Origin: Verticillium longisporum
Taxonomy: Eukaryota; Ascomycota; Sordariomycetes; Glomerellales; Plectosphaerellaceae
NCBI GenBank assembly: GCA_019188255.1
Contig: JAETXT010000004.1
Span: 2,852,001-2,916,000, forward strand
Length of the DNA: 64,000 nucleotides
Direction of reading: 5' to 3'
Made by a program: the position numbers and the translations under genes. The notes beneath the pieces were generated by a model. It did no database searches. It saw nothing but the letters and a program-made list of their open reading frames with translations, and was not told the DNA's origin. Below, in pieces: positions 53,671 through 64,000 of this stretch. Numbering within the stretch: the stretch's first letter is position 1; the number at the start of each line of letters is the position of its first letter.

Positions 53671-53870
53671 GGGCTTAGATAACTGTACTGTCCGAGAGCA
53701 GAACTGTACGTACCGTAACGGACTGATTCGAGCACCCTCTGTATCGCCACTTCTTATTTGTTTCGTTGAAGTACGGCATCAAACCGATCGAAGGTGGGTT
53801 GGTCTTGACGCGGGACGGCGCGACACGCGAACTGGTGGATCCCACTCCACGTGGCGCCCCACCTGCAGCC

Positions 53871-55184
53871 ATGGCGACCGAAAACGACACGATCAACGTC
53901 GCGTCTGACGAGGAAGGGAGGAATGGTGTTGAGCAGCGACGACTTCGACCGCGCAAACCGAGCAGCAAAGCCATCGAAAATCAGACAATCGACGATACAA
54001 CCGACGATGCGGAAATCACGACTAGGAAGCCCAACAGGCGCAATGCCAGAGCGGCGTTGGAAGGACGACCGTCCGTGGAGAAAGAGCGACAGGTAGACGA
54101 CGACACGTCGCGACTCGCAAAACAGGAACCGATGAAGCAGCAAACGAAGCTCCTCAAAGCAGTCTTAGTTAAGCTCCAGTCACTGGCGGAACTGATTGAA
54201 GATCTTCAAGACGAAAACCGAGAACTTAAGAGGGACCTTCTTACGACTAAAGACAAACTACACATGGTCACGGAACAAATGACAGAACAAGCCCAGAGCA
54301 TACGCGGAAGCGCCGAAGCGATTGCAACGATGGTTACAGGGCAGCAGAGGTCCGAGCCATCCTACGCAGACATTGCCCGAATGCCACCGACCAGCCGACT
54401 CGACAACGCGGGCCCGGGCCCCACGGCACCACCGGGTCCAACAGACGTGGTCTTCTGCACGATCGACACGTCAAGGATCGAGGACGAACAAGACGAACAA
54501 CTGACACCGGGCGCTGTTCGTACCCTCACGGAAGGCGAGGTCAGGGTGGACCAGAGCCAATCCGATTGGCGTTGCCTGGCTGTGACCAAAGACCCGAAGA
54601 AGCCTCGAATCAGAATTGCCTGCAGAAACGAGGAGGAGCACACCATGGTGAAACGGCTCGTGGGAGCCAAGCTGCCGCGGGGAGCCCGGATGCTGAGAGA
54701 CGAACTCTACCCCGTCAAAGTCGACTACGTGTCCCGCACGGTGGTCGTGGATGAGGCGAATGCCATTCGTAGTGGAGCCGCCGAGGAGATTGGCAAAGAA
54801 AATGACGTTCAAGTTGCGAAGGTAGGCTGGCTTAGCAACAGGGATGTTCCGAAGGCGTACGGCTCAATGGTTATCTACCTCACGAAGAAGGCGGACGCGG
54901 AAAGGCTACTCGCGGAGGGTTACGCTTATGCGGGAGGACAATCCGGGAGGACCAAGGTCTTCGAATCTCGTCCTCGCCTCGACCAGTGCTACAACTGTCA
55001 GCAGGTTGGCCGCGGCCACAAAGCTCACCAGTGCGACCTGCCCCAGATGTGCGGGCAATGCGCCAAGGAGGGTCACCACCACAGTGTTTGCACTGAGACT
55101 ACCCTCAAGTGTGTTCCCTGCGGAGGTCCTCATGCGTCGTTCAGCAGAAACTGCAAGAAGCTCTACCCTTCTTTGAATGAGTAG
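53871..55184 (+). CDS. LINE ORF1, Gag-like protein with zinc knuckles
   Basis: The ATG at 53871 has the context GCAGCCATGG and gives 437 residues; the frame is open a little further upstream only with a TTG. ORF1 proteins of this class bind the element RNA and form the particle used for retrotransposition. A coiled-coil-like charged helix lies at about residues 85-150 ([20 protein letters not shown]). Three cysteine-rich knuckles end the protein: [30 protein letters not shown] (exact CX2CX4HX4C spacing) and [15 protein letters not shown]. It overlaps ORF2 by eight bases at ATGAGTAG, so ORF2 may be translated by termination-reinitiation. Confidence 0.92.
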   Translation: MATENDTINVASDEEGRNGVEQRRLRPRKPSSKAIENQTIDDTTDDAEITTRKPNRRNARAALEGRPSVEKERQVDDDTSRLAKQEPMKQQTKLLKAVLVKLQSLAELIEDLQDENRELKRDLLTTKDKLHMVTEQMTEQAQSIRGSAEAIATMVTGQQRSEPSYADIARMPPTSRLDNAGPGPTAPPGPTDVVFCTIDTSRIEDEQDEQLTPGAVRTLTEGEVRVDQSQSDWRCLAVTKDPKKPRIRIACRNEEEHTMVKRLVGAKLPRGARMLRDELYPVKVDYVSRTVVVDEANAIRSGAAEEIGKENDVQVAKVGWLSNRDVPKAYGSMVIYLTKKADAERLLAEGYAYAGGQSGRTKVFESRPRLDQCYNCQQVGRGHKAHQCDLPQMCGQCAKEGHHHSVCTETTLKCVPCGGPHASFSRNCKKLYPSLNE

Positions 55185-58100
55185 CACGCTCCGGATAATC
55201 CAACTCAATGTGCGAAAACGCGGCGAGGTTCACGAGAGCCTCATGAACGACGAGGACATTCAGGACGCAGCGGTGCTGGTCATTCAGGAACCACAAGCAC
55301 GGATGATCAAGGGACGGTTATTGACGACTCCGATGGGACATCACGGATGGACAAAGATGGTCCCACCAACGACTGGGGAAGGACGATGGGCGATCCGAAG
55401 CATGCTTTGGATAAGGAAGGATTTGGGGGCGGAACAGGTGTTGATAGAGTCTCCGGACATGACAGCAGCACTGTTGAGGCTCCCAGAGAGACTGGTACTG
55501 GTGGTGTCCGTGTACGTGCAGGGGATGGACACCCAGGCATTACAGGAAGCGTGTAACACCATACGTAGTGCGGTCGCGGATGCTAGGAGAGCCGCAGGAG
55601 AGGTGGTGGACGTGGTCATTGCGGGCGACTTCAACCGCCACGATCAACTATGGGGAGGAGACGACGTGTCTCCGGTACGACAGGGTGAAGCCGATAACAT
55701 CATCGACCTAATGAACGAGCTCTCCCTCTGCAGCATGCTCCCACGGGGCACGAAGACATGGCAAGGCGGAGACCACGAATCGACAATCGACCTTGTGCTG
55801 GTGTCAGAGGACCTAGCTGCGTCCATGATCAAGTGTACGACGCACGGGACAGAGCACGGGTCGGACCACCGCACCATCGAAACGATCCTTGACGTATCAG
55901 TTCCGACCCCGAAAGCCCAAGACCGACCTCTATTCAAAAACGCGCCATGGAAGGAAATCAACACCCGAATCTCCACGGCACTCGAGACAGTCCCGATGGA
56001 AGGCACGGTCCAAGAGAAGACGGACAGACTCATGTCAGTGGTGCTGGGAGCAGTACAGGCCTTGACACCGAAAGCCAAACCATCGCCATACGCGAAGCGG
56101 TGGTGGACGGCGGATCTTACGCAGCTCCGCCACATCCACACACATTGGAGAAACCGGGCGAGGGCAGCAAGACGGGCAGGACGGAACGATGAAGCACTGG
56201 AGAACACGGCCAAGGGAGCAGCGAAACAATACCATGATGCCATTCGACAACAGAAGAAAACCCATTGGAATGACTTCCTGGCCAACAACGACAACATCTG
56301 GAAGGCCGCCAAGTATCTGAAGTCTGGCGACGATGCGGCGTTCGGCAAGGTGCCACAACTTGTGAAGGCTGATGGCACACGGACGACCAACAGCAAAGAG
56401 CAAGCGGTTGAACTGCTTACCACTTTCTTCCCGTCCCTACCGGAGCATATCGAAGAGGAAGGGGAGAGACCTCAACGCGAATCAGCTGTTAACATGCCCA
56501 ACATCACGATGGAAGAAGTCGAACGCCGTCTTTTCGCGACGAAATCGTGGAAAGCACCTGGTGAGGACGGGTTGCCAGCGATGGTCTGGAAACAGATTTG
56601 GCCAGCCGTCAAGCACAGGGTCCTGGCGATTTTCCGCGCATCACTAGAGGAAGGAGTACTCCCCGACCAATGGAGGCACGCCAAGATCATCCCGCTCAAA
56701 AAGCCCGGCAAAGCAGACTACACCATCGCCAAGGCTTGGAGGCCCATCTCGCTCCTCGCCACGCTCGGCAAGGTTCTCGAGTCGGTTGTTGCGGAGAGGA
56801 TATCCCATGCAGTCGAAACGCACGGGTTGTTGCCTACGAACCACTTCGGGGCCCGCAAACAGAGGTCAGCAGAACAAGCGTTAGTGCTGCTGCAAGAACA
56901 AATCTACGCAGCATGGAGAAATCGTTGGGTGGTCAGCCTCGTGAGCTTCGATGTGAAGGGAGCGTACAATGGAGTGTGTAAAGAGAGACTTATTCAGAGA
57001 ATGAGAGCGAGGGGCCTCCCAGGAGAGTTGCTCCGTTGGGTAGAGGCATTCTGCTCAGATCGGACGGCGACAATTCAGGTCAACGGCCAAGCATCAGAGG
57101 TCCGGACCCTGCCGCAGGCCGGACTACCGCAAGGATCACCACTGTCACCCATCTTGTTTCTGTTCTTCAACGCAGACCTTGTACAACAGAAGATCAACTG
57201 CTATGGGGGAGCTATAGCCTTCGTCGACGACTTTACAGCCTGGGTCGCTGGCCCAACCACGCAAGACAACCGTAAAGGAATTGAGGCAATCATCGAAAAG
57301 GCATTGGACTGGGAGCGGAGAAGCGGTGCAACTTTCGAAGCGGACAAGACTGCGGTCATCCACTTCACCCGATGGGCCAAAAGGTCCGATTCGGAACCCT
57401 TCACTATCAAAGGGCAAACAGTCGAACCCAAACAGCATGTCAAGATCCTCGGCGTGATCATGGACATTGGACTCAGGTATAGGGAACACATTGCAAGAGT
57501 GGCGACCAAGGGATTGGAGGCTGCTATGGAGCTGAAACGACTGAGAGGATTGACCCCGGCGACAGCACGGCAGCTATTCACGGCCACCGTGGCTCCGGTG
57601 GTGGATTATGCCTCTAACGTCTGGAGGCACCGATGCAAAGATCGGACGGCGGCAGCAATCAATCGCGTCCAAAAGGTCGGAGCGCAGGCAATCATTGGAG
57701 CGTTCATCACGATAGCCACGAGCGTAGCAGAAGCGGAGGCTCACATCGCCAGTGCACCAGAGCGATTCACGAGAAGGGCTATCAAGCTTTGGACGGATCT
57801 CCACGCACTGCCCGAGACCAACCCGCTTCGAAAACTGACTGCTCGCATGCGGAAGTTCAGGCGTTTCCACCGCTCACCATTTTTCCAACTGGCAACTGCG
57901 CTCAACGAGATTCCAATGGAGAACCTGGAAACCATCAACCCATTCACACTTCCGCCGTGGATGGAAAGAATGCAGACCATTGCCGAATGGAATGACGACT
58001 CAACATCGACGCGTGTCGACCAGGACGCGATGGTGCGCATCGCCGTCAGCAGCTCGGCACGAAACGAGCTGGTCGGGGTCGGCGGAGTCATCGAGGGACC

Positions 58101-58928
58101 AGGAACGGTGCCCGAGACCTTTTCTTTCACCCACGGCATGAGGACCGATCAGAACCCGTTTTCCGGAGAACTCGTGGCGGCGGCGTACGCGCTGCGGTTT
58201 CTGCCACAGCTAAGGGGCCAGAGGGTAACGTTACTGACAAGTAACAAAGCCGCGGTGCTGACACTTCGAAACCCCGTCAACAATCTGGACAAGAGTACGT
58301 TCGCTGCATCTACGAAGCGGTCACTCGACTTCGAGAGACCGGAAACACCATCGCAGCCGTTTGGCTGCCTAGTCATCTCGAGGACGACCTCCTGAAGAGA
58401 GCGAAAGGAGAAGCACGCAAGGCCAGCCGAGAGGGCGCCTCACCAGAAAAGCAGTTCCCGAAGATGCGGTCCACCACCCTCAATGCTGCAAGACGCAAAC
58501 TACGTGTAGAGAGACGACTACCGGACAAGGTTGGAAAACTCTCGAAGGAAATAGATATAGCTCTTCCTGGCAAGCACACTCGAGAACTATACAACAACCT
58601 TTCCTGGATAGAAGCGAGCATGCTGGCCCAGCTCAGGACAGGCATGGCGAGGCTCAACGCGTCACTTTTCCGAATCAAGGCAGTAGCGTCAGCCCAATGC
58701 GCATGCGGACACGCGAGAGAGACGGTAGAGCACTTCCTCCTTCGATGCACACGGTGGGCAACACAACGCGCCGAGACACTCATGTGCCCTGGCGCACAAA
58801 GAGACAACGTTTCTTTCCACCTGGGAGGAAAGACAACATCAGATGGTGATGACTGGAAGCCAAACATGAAAGCAGTCCGAGCTACGATACGCTTTGCGAA
58901 GGCCACGGGCCGGCTAGAGAATGTGTGA
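55177..58928 (+). pseudogene. LINE ORF2: endonuclease, reverse transcriptase, RNase H (one frameshift)
   Basis: The open frame from 55177 encodes 1072 residues before going out of frame near 58272; the remaining RNase H and C-terminal Cys/His part is in the next frame to 58928. The APE-type endonuclease (1-240) shows [24 protein letters not shown] and a GSDHRTI end. The reverse transcriptase (about 480-760) shows [40 protein letters not shown] and the catalytic AFVDD near residue 682. RNase H follows from about 955, with GVGGVI and [13 protein letters not shown]. After the shift, [15 protein letters not shown] is the family's next block, so the C-run at 58272-58275 is one base short. The end has a CACGHARETVEHFLLRC knuckle typical of such elements. 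The single indel disables RNase H and the tail. Confidence 0.92.
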
Positions 58929-59244
58929 TCCTTGATGAGACCTATCACGGCAAACCCCCCTTCCCTACTAATCGAACCTAACACCCACACCTCGTGTCAA
59001 TAACAGCAGGCGCCGCTTCAGTCGCCGTAGATAGGACTCTGAACACTTGAAGAATAGCCTTCAAGCAGCTTGCCAATACAATCTAAACCCCATGAGAAAC
59101 CGGCGGAAAGACAGAAGACGAGAAAGCAAGAGCGGAAAGACGACCCCTTATGGGCTTGGGAGTTTCGGACAGACTACAGGAAGCGACCATGTACAATAGC
59201 GAATAGTGCCTTATTGGCTCTAGGCCACCAGGCGTAATAAACTT

Positions 59245-59260
59245 GTGTGTGTGTGTGTGT
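59245..59260. repeat. (GT)8 microsatellite, LINE 3' tail
   Basis: Eight GT units end the element right at the target-site duplication. A simple-repeat tail rather than poly(A) is known for some LINEs. Confidence 0.93.
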
Positions 59261-59268
59261 AACGTACC
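59258..59268. repeat. right target-site duplication of the LINE
   Basis: TGTAACGTACC, identical to 53660-53670. Confidence 0.88.
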
Positions 59269-59880
59269 TGACATTATTAACTTTTGACGGTCTTACTGAG
59301 TATCAGTATCTAAGTGGCAGTGTCAAGCAGTTGGAGAGGTTCCTCTTGGCCACGAGCGCACAGGAGGACAAGGAATTCTCTCGTGTGTGGTATCAAAGAG
59401 ATACGATAAGGACTGCGACGCCCTATCAATGAAACATCTGACATAGTTGTCAGGATTAGGGTTAGGAATACCTAAATGGTCTCGTCTAGGTATTGTGGGG
59501 GAGTGGATATTTAGGCTTTCTAGGTTGTCCAGAAAGAACCTATAGGTTGAAATAGGTAGCCTAAAAAACCTATAGAAATTTCTAGGTTCCTTCTAGGTTA
59601 CCTATTTTAGCCTATAAGTTCTCTCTAGGTAGAAATATATAGCCTATACCCGATTTTAGCCCTTAGGATATCGTACTAATAGGGCGTTAAATAGGGTATA
59701 AAGTACTCTAATAGGTATATAATAATATTACTATATCGTAAGACTTAAAATAATCTAGACCCTACTACCTATTTAGGTTTAGGTTATTTTCTAGGTAGCC
59801 TATTTTAGCCTAAAAACCTATTTAGGTAGTAGAGTATTAGGTTTTTAGGGCTTTAGGTTCTATTACGGATATAGCGGATA
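59269..59880. other. transition from LINE flank to AT-rich repeat
   Basis: The first 190 bases are ordinary unique sequence. From about 59460 CCTA/TAGG-rich motifs such as CTAGGTTACCTATTTTAGCC recur, some at 59600 and again at 59790. An LTR might start near TGTGGGGGAGTGG (about 59495), but its partner is outside the window. No gene is seen. Confidence 0.4.
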
Positions 59881-62800
59881 GGCAGTTAAATGAACCCCAT
59901 TACGTAACTACGGGCTAGTAATTACTAAGACATAATTCCCTTTAGTAATTATAGAACCGTAATTACTAGTAGGCGGTTACTATATAGTAATTATAGAACT
60001 ATAATTACTAGCCTAGACGATTCCTAATTATATAATTAGGAATTATAATATATAGAGAATTCCTATATACCCTCCTAATAGGGGAGGGTATCTTAATATA
60101 ATACTTTAAATTAAGTATTTAAGATCTAAGATTACTAGTCCTTATAGCTATAACTATATTAAATAGTAGTAATTAGTTTAAATAAGCTAAACTAACTATA
60201 TATTATACTATTAAGAGAATAGTCTATACTTTGAATATTAAAGAGAATCTTTACTAGAAAATTCTCTTTAAGAGTTATAATAGTCCATTTACTTATTAAA
60301 GTACTAGATTAATACCTAGATACCTTCTAGCTATTTATTACAGATAAATAGGAATCCTATCTTAGAGATATTCTATTAATAATAGAAGAAAAGGAACTTA
60401 ATATAGAATTCGATAAGATTTTATAGAATCCTATATTATCCCCTATTATAGCCTATATCTAAGTAGAATGATAAGTATTTAAGAATAGCTTTATAAAGGT
60501 CCTAATATAATAGATATTTAAGCTAGAATACTTTCCTCGGGCTATAGAGGATTAATAGAAAGTATATAAGAAAGCTATTATTAAAGATATAAACTTAGAA
60601 ACCCCCGAAGTATTAACTAGAAGCTATAATTACTAGGATATGAAGACCCTAATAGGCGAAATTACTAATAGATTAAGGAGATTACGATCCTCCTCTTTAA
60701 TTAAATAATAGAATTTAGGGATAATAATTCTAAAAGAGCTAATAATAAAGCTTATAATTAAAGAAGAATTTAGAATTAGAATAATTATTCTAGGAAATAT
60801 ACCTTTTTATAAGAAGCTATATAATTAAAATACTATAGACGAATACTATTAATTATATATTAACCTAAATAGCTATAATTATAATAATAGCTTAATATCT
60901 ATAAGAGAAATACTATCCTAATAGCTAGAAATATATTATTTTATATAAATATCCTTATTTATATAATATTAGCTTAAAGTTAATAATAATCCTATAATTC
61001 TCTAACCTTAATATATAATATTAGACCTAATAATAGTATATAAACTATTTAGACTTTAAAGGAATAATCCTAAGAATAAATATAATTATAAGTTTAAGCT
61101 AGAGGATATTAGGTTTTTCGACCTACCTTTCTACTTTAAAGAGAAACCTAATATATAATGAGAAAGTATAAAGATAATCTAATAAGATATTTATAGATTT
61201 ATTAATATTATTAAATAATATATAATTTTAAGTTTAAATTATTAAGCTAATATAGCTAGTAATTTATATTAATATTTATTAAAGATAGCCTTAATATAAT
61301 ATATTAATAGTATAGACTCCGATTTAAGGCTTTATCTTTTAATCGGAATTAATAAAAGACTAGAAATATAGATAGACTTATTATTCTAGAGGTTTAAATT
61401 ATTATATAAAGAGGCTAGAGGTTTAAATTATTATATAAAGAGGCTAAAGAGAGACTTAGAAAGATAAGATTTACGCTTTAAGATATCGTTAATTACTCCG
61501 ATTTCTACTTATTTATAGATAAGGTTATATAATTCGCTAGATCTATTAAAGAACTATTAAATAAGTACTTAGCGATCGTCTATAATCGAATAGAAGCTAT
61601 ACTTATTATAGGCTTTAAAAGATTAATAGGATATATTAGCTATAAAGCCTATATAGAGAGGATCTAAGGGCTAATAATTAAATAGAGACGGAATTACTTC
61701 TATAGAGTATAGAGGCCCCTAATCTAATCGAGCTACTTAATAAATAATTAATAAAGGAATACTTAATTATTTAATAGATAGGACTTATAGGAATTTAAAC
61801 CTAGAAGGTAATTTTCATTATTAGAGCTTAGTAAATAGTATATAAAAAACTCTAAATAGAACTTATTTAGATCTAGGCTATTTAGTAAATGAAAGCTCTT
61901 TATAAATATATATAAATTTAAATATTAGCTAATATTTAATTAAAGCTAAGCTAAATTCTAGAAATTTCAAAAGTTTTATAGAATAGATACTATAAATATT
62001 ATAAAAGATATCGAAATACTTATCTAGATAAGCTAAGGAATAATAAACTAAGTATTAATCGTTAATCTATAAATTAAGGATACTTAGCTATAGAATTAAA
62101 TAGTAAATTGTTAAATAAAGACTTAGCTTAGTTAATAAATAATAAAAATAATAATAATTATTATAAAATAGACTTTTTTAGCTTTATAATTAAGTATAAG
62201 GATAAATTCTAGATTATAAAGTAATATTATAATTATTATATATTTTATAAATTAAATAATATAATTATTAAATATTAATAGTCTTATTAGAAGATATTAA
62301 GCCTAGAATATATAAAAATAATCGATAGAAAGCCTTAGATTATCCTAGAACTAGGATAAATAAAGTATAATTTTATATATACTAGGATCTAAGTTATTAA
62401 TAATTATAGCGAAACCTACCTCGATACTTATATCGATTTAGGGGCTAGCTATTATATAATCGATAAAAGATTATTTAATATTATCCTAGAATATAATATA
62501 GATATAAGCTAGAATATAGAGCTTAATAGAATTAATAATATAAAGGCCCTAGGATAGATAACGTTTACGATCTAAATAAATAATATTATTAAAGGGTAGC
62601 CTATAATAGCCTACTTATATATAGAAGTATAAATAATAGAGTACTTTAGCGCTAATCTCCTCCTTAGCTAGGAATTCTTAGTCCTAAATTAAATAGATAT
62701 TTTAAACTCCTTTAGCTATATTAAAATTAGAATAGCTAAAAGAATCTAAATCCTTACTTTAACTAATCTATTCTAAAGTTAATTTAATTCCTTAAAAAGC

Positions 62801-64000
62801 CTTTATAGCTAAGAAAATAATAATATATCTTAATTAAATAGAATAAATACTATTTATTAAGAGGAAATCTAAGGATTTAAAAGCTATAGCTTTCTATTTA
62901 TATTTATAATAGAAAGTAATTTATATTTTTTAATAAATAAAATAATAAATATCCCTATAAAGAATAAAGGGGATAAACCTATAATAATATTTAGAAAAGC
63001 CCCCCTAGGAATCCTAGGGCCTCTTAAAGTAGGTAATAGCCTTTATATTCTATTAAATAAAGTAATTTATTTCCTTAAAGAAGGATAATAGAATAAACTA
63101 TTAAAGAAGAGAATATTAAAGAATTAAAGGTAAGGTTTAATAAATACTTAAATATTAACTCTAAGCTTAGGATTATTAGAAGCTTAGCTATATTAATAGA
63201 GACGATATTAAAAGGAGTTAAGATTTTTAAATATAATAATTACTTTATAAAGAAAATATCTAGGATTATAATAAAATATTTAAAGATTTAGAATAATATA
63301 GGAATTATTAAAGTACTATTTAGCTAGGAATTTAAAATCCTATTAATCGAAGAATATTATAATTAAAAGATTAATTAAAAGGTATACTTTAATAGCTTTA
63401 AAGATAGAGAATTTCTAGACTAGATATTTAACGATTTATATAAATAAAGGAGATTCGAATAAATTATAGATCCTATATTATTTAGGAGCTTAATCTTTAT
63501 TATTTAGAAGATAATAAATAATACTTATAAAGGGTAAATAATAATAGACTTTTAAACTTTAAATAAAGTTATTATATTAAATATATATTTAATATTACTC
63601 TAATTATTTATTATTAAAAGACTTTAAGGGAAATAGTATATTATAATAATTAATATATACTTCTTCTTTTATGAATTCCTAATAAAAAGAGAATATAAAG
63701 AATAGTTTATTATTATTAATTATTAAAGATAGAAATAATTAAAAATAATATTAATAGACTTTTATAATTTATTAATTATTATAATATAGTGTTTTATTAA
63801 ACTCTTCTATAATTATAATAAATATATAATAATATTTATAGATAATATTATAATAACTTTAAATATAGAGGATAAATATATAATATACTTAAATACTATC
63901 TTATACCTCTTTTCGTAAAAGGGAATCTTACTCTTAATACTTAAATCGTTTATTAGATATTTATCTATATAGCTCCTTAGCTTCGAAGTCGATATTTTTA
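59881..64000 (+). mobile_element. RIP-saturated Ty3/gypsy-type LTR retrotransposon, truncated by the window edge
   Basis: Extremely AT-rich with stops (mostly TAG and TAA) in every frame and no frame of useful length. In one frame per region, plus-strand remnants of a pol gene can still be read. An aspartic-protease-like YIDLGASYYIIDKRLF lies near 62435-62480. Reverse-transcriptase-like blocks near 63540-63990 include a DF.TLNKV segment, an IIIFIDNIII active-site-like segment and a LKSFI.Y segment. Protease followed about 1.1 kb later by RT, with no integrase between, fits Ty3/gypsy rather than copia. The element is dead. Its left end is not defined and its right end is beyond the window. Confidence 0.78.
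61388..61445. repeat. 29-base tandem duplication within the gypsy relic
   Basis: The unit AGAGGTTTAAATTATTATAT plus nine more bases occurs at 61388-61416 and again, identically, at 61417-61445. Being identical inside saturated RIP sequence, it probably arose after mutation. Confidence 0.9.

Larger units (their letters stand above)
53671..59257 (+). mobile_element. full-length Tad-like non-LTR retrotransposon (LINE), about 5.6 kb
   Basis: It has two open frames, a Gag-like ORF1 and an endonuclease/RT/RNase H ORF2, a short 3' UTR with AATAAA (59236-59241) and a (GT)8 3' end. It is bounded by an 11-base direct repeat, TGTAACGTACC, as expected from target-primed reverse transcription; the TG of the duplication overlaps the GT tail, so the exact 3' end is uncertain by a few bases. 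The gene order and the presence of RNase H after RT are as in the fungal Tad clade. Composition is GC-balanced and the frames are almost intact, so it has not been RIP-mutated. The sole obvious defect is a one-base frameshift near 58272. Confidence 0.93.

Noticed and set aside
59881..64000. Mitochondrial origin of the very AT-rich right end
   Set aside because: Readable pol-gene remnants interrupted by TAG/TAA stops fit RIP of a retroelement; no mitochondrial gene or group I intron feature was seen.

Overview
This is nuclear DNA of a filamentous ascomycete (Pezizomycotina, most likely a Sordariomycete). The grounds are many introns of about 49-85 bases with GT...AG ends, compact housekeeping genes on both strands, fungal protein families (GH125 mannosidase, HET-domain protein, TRS85, POL32), a Tad-type LINE, and AT-rich repeats whose copies differ almost only by C-to-T and G-to-A changes. 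That last pattern is the mark of repeat-induced point mutation (RIP).

The window alternates between two kinds of DNA. Core blocks (about 1.3-26 kb and 33.3-43 kb) hold a MOB-family kinase activator, tRNA-Glu(CUC), a disordered unknown protein, an asteroid/XPG-like nuclease-fold protein, a PRPP synthetase subunit, a Cid1-type nucleotidyltransferase, TFIIF alpha, the RES-complex splicing factor CWC26/BUD13, the TRAPPIII subunit TRS85, an NAD(P)H quinone oxidoreductase-like protein, the ESCRT-III protein CHMP7, RAD18, POL32, a secreted GH125 alpha-mannosidase and a PLP aminotransferase. RAD18 and POL32 are head to head across 405 bases, and both act in DNA-damage tolerance at PCNA. TFIIF alpha carries an in-frame TAG that cuts off its winged-helix C-terminus.

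Accessory blocks (about 26.8-33 kb and 43.5-64 kb) hold repeats and mostly broken genes. The repeats are two head-to-tail arrays of a 379-base tRNA-like unit, two short hAT-like elements with perfect 8-base target duplications, a 5.6-kb Tad-like LINE with an 11-base target duplication and a (GT)n tail, and a heavily RIP-mutated Ty3/gypsy element running off the right edge. The genes are an intact intracellular trypsin-like protease, a truncated group II PLP decarboxylase, a frameshifted arylamine N-acetyltransferase, a Tse2-type ADP-ribosyltransferase relic with stops, and a HET-domain gene with one frameshift.

The LINE is not RIP-mutated although its neighbours are saturated, so it arrived late or escaped RIP. 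Exon boundaries were inferred by eye from splice signals and reading-frame continuity. Family names rest on motif recognition, not on database searches.
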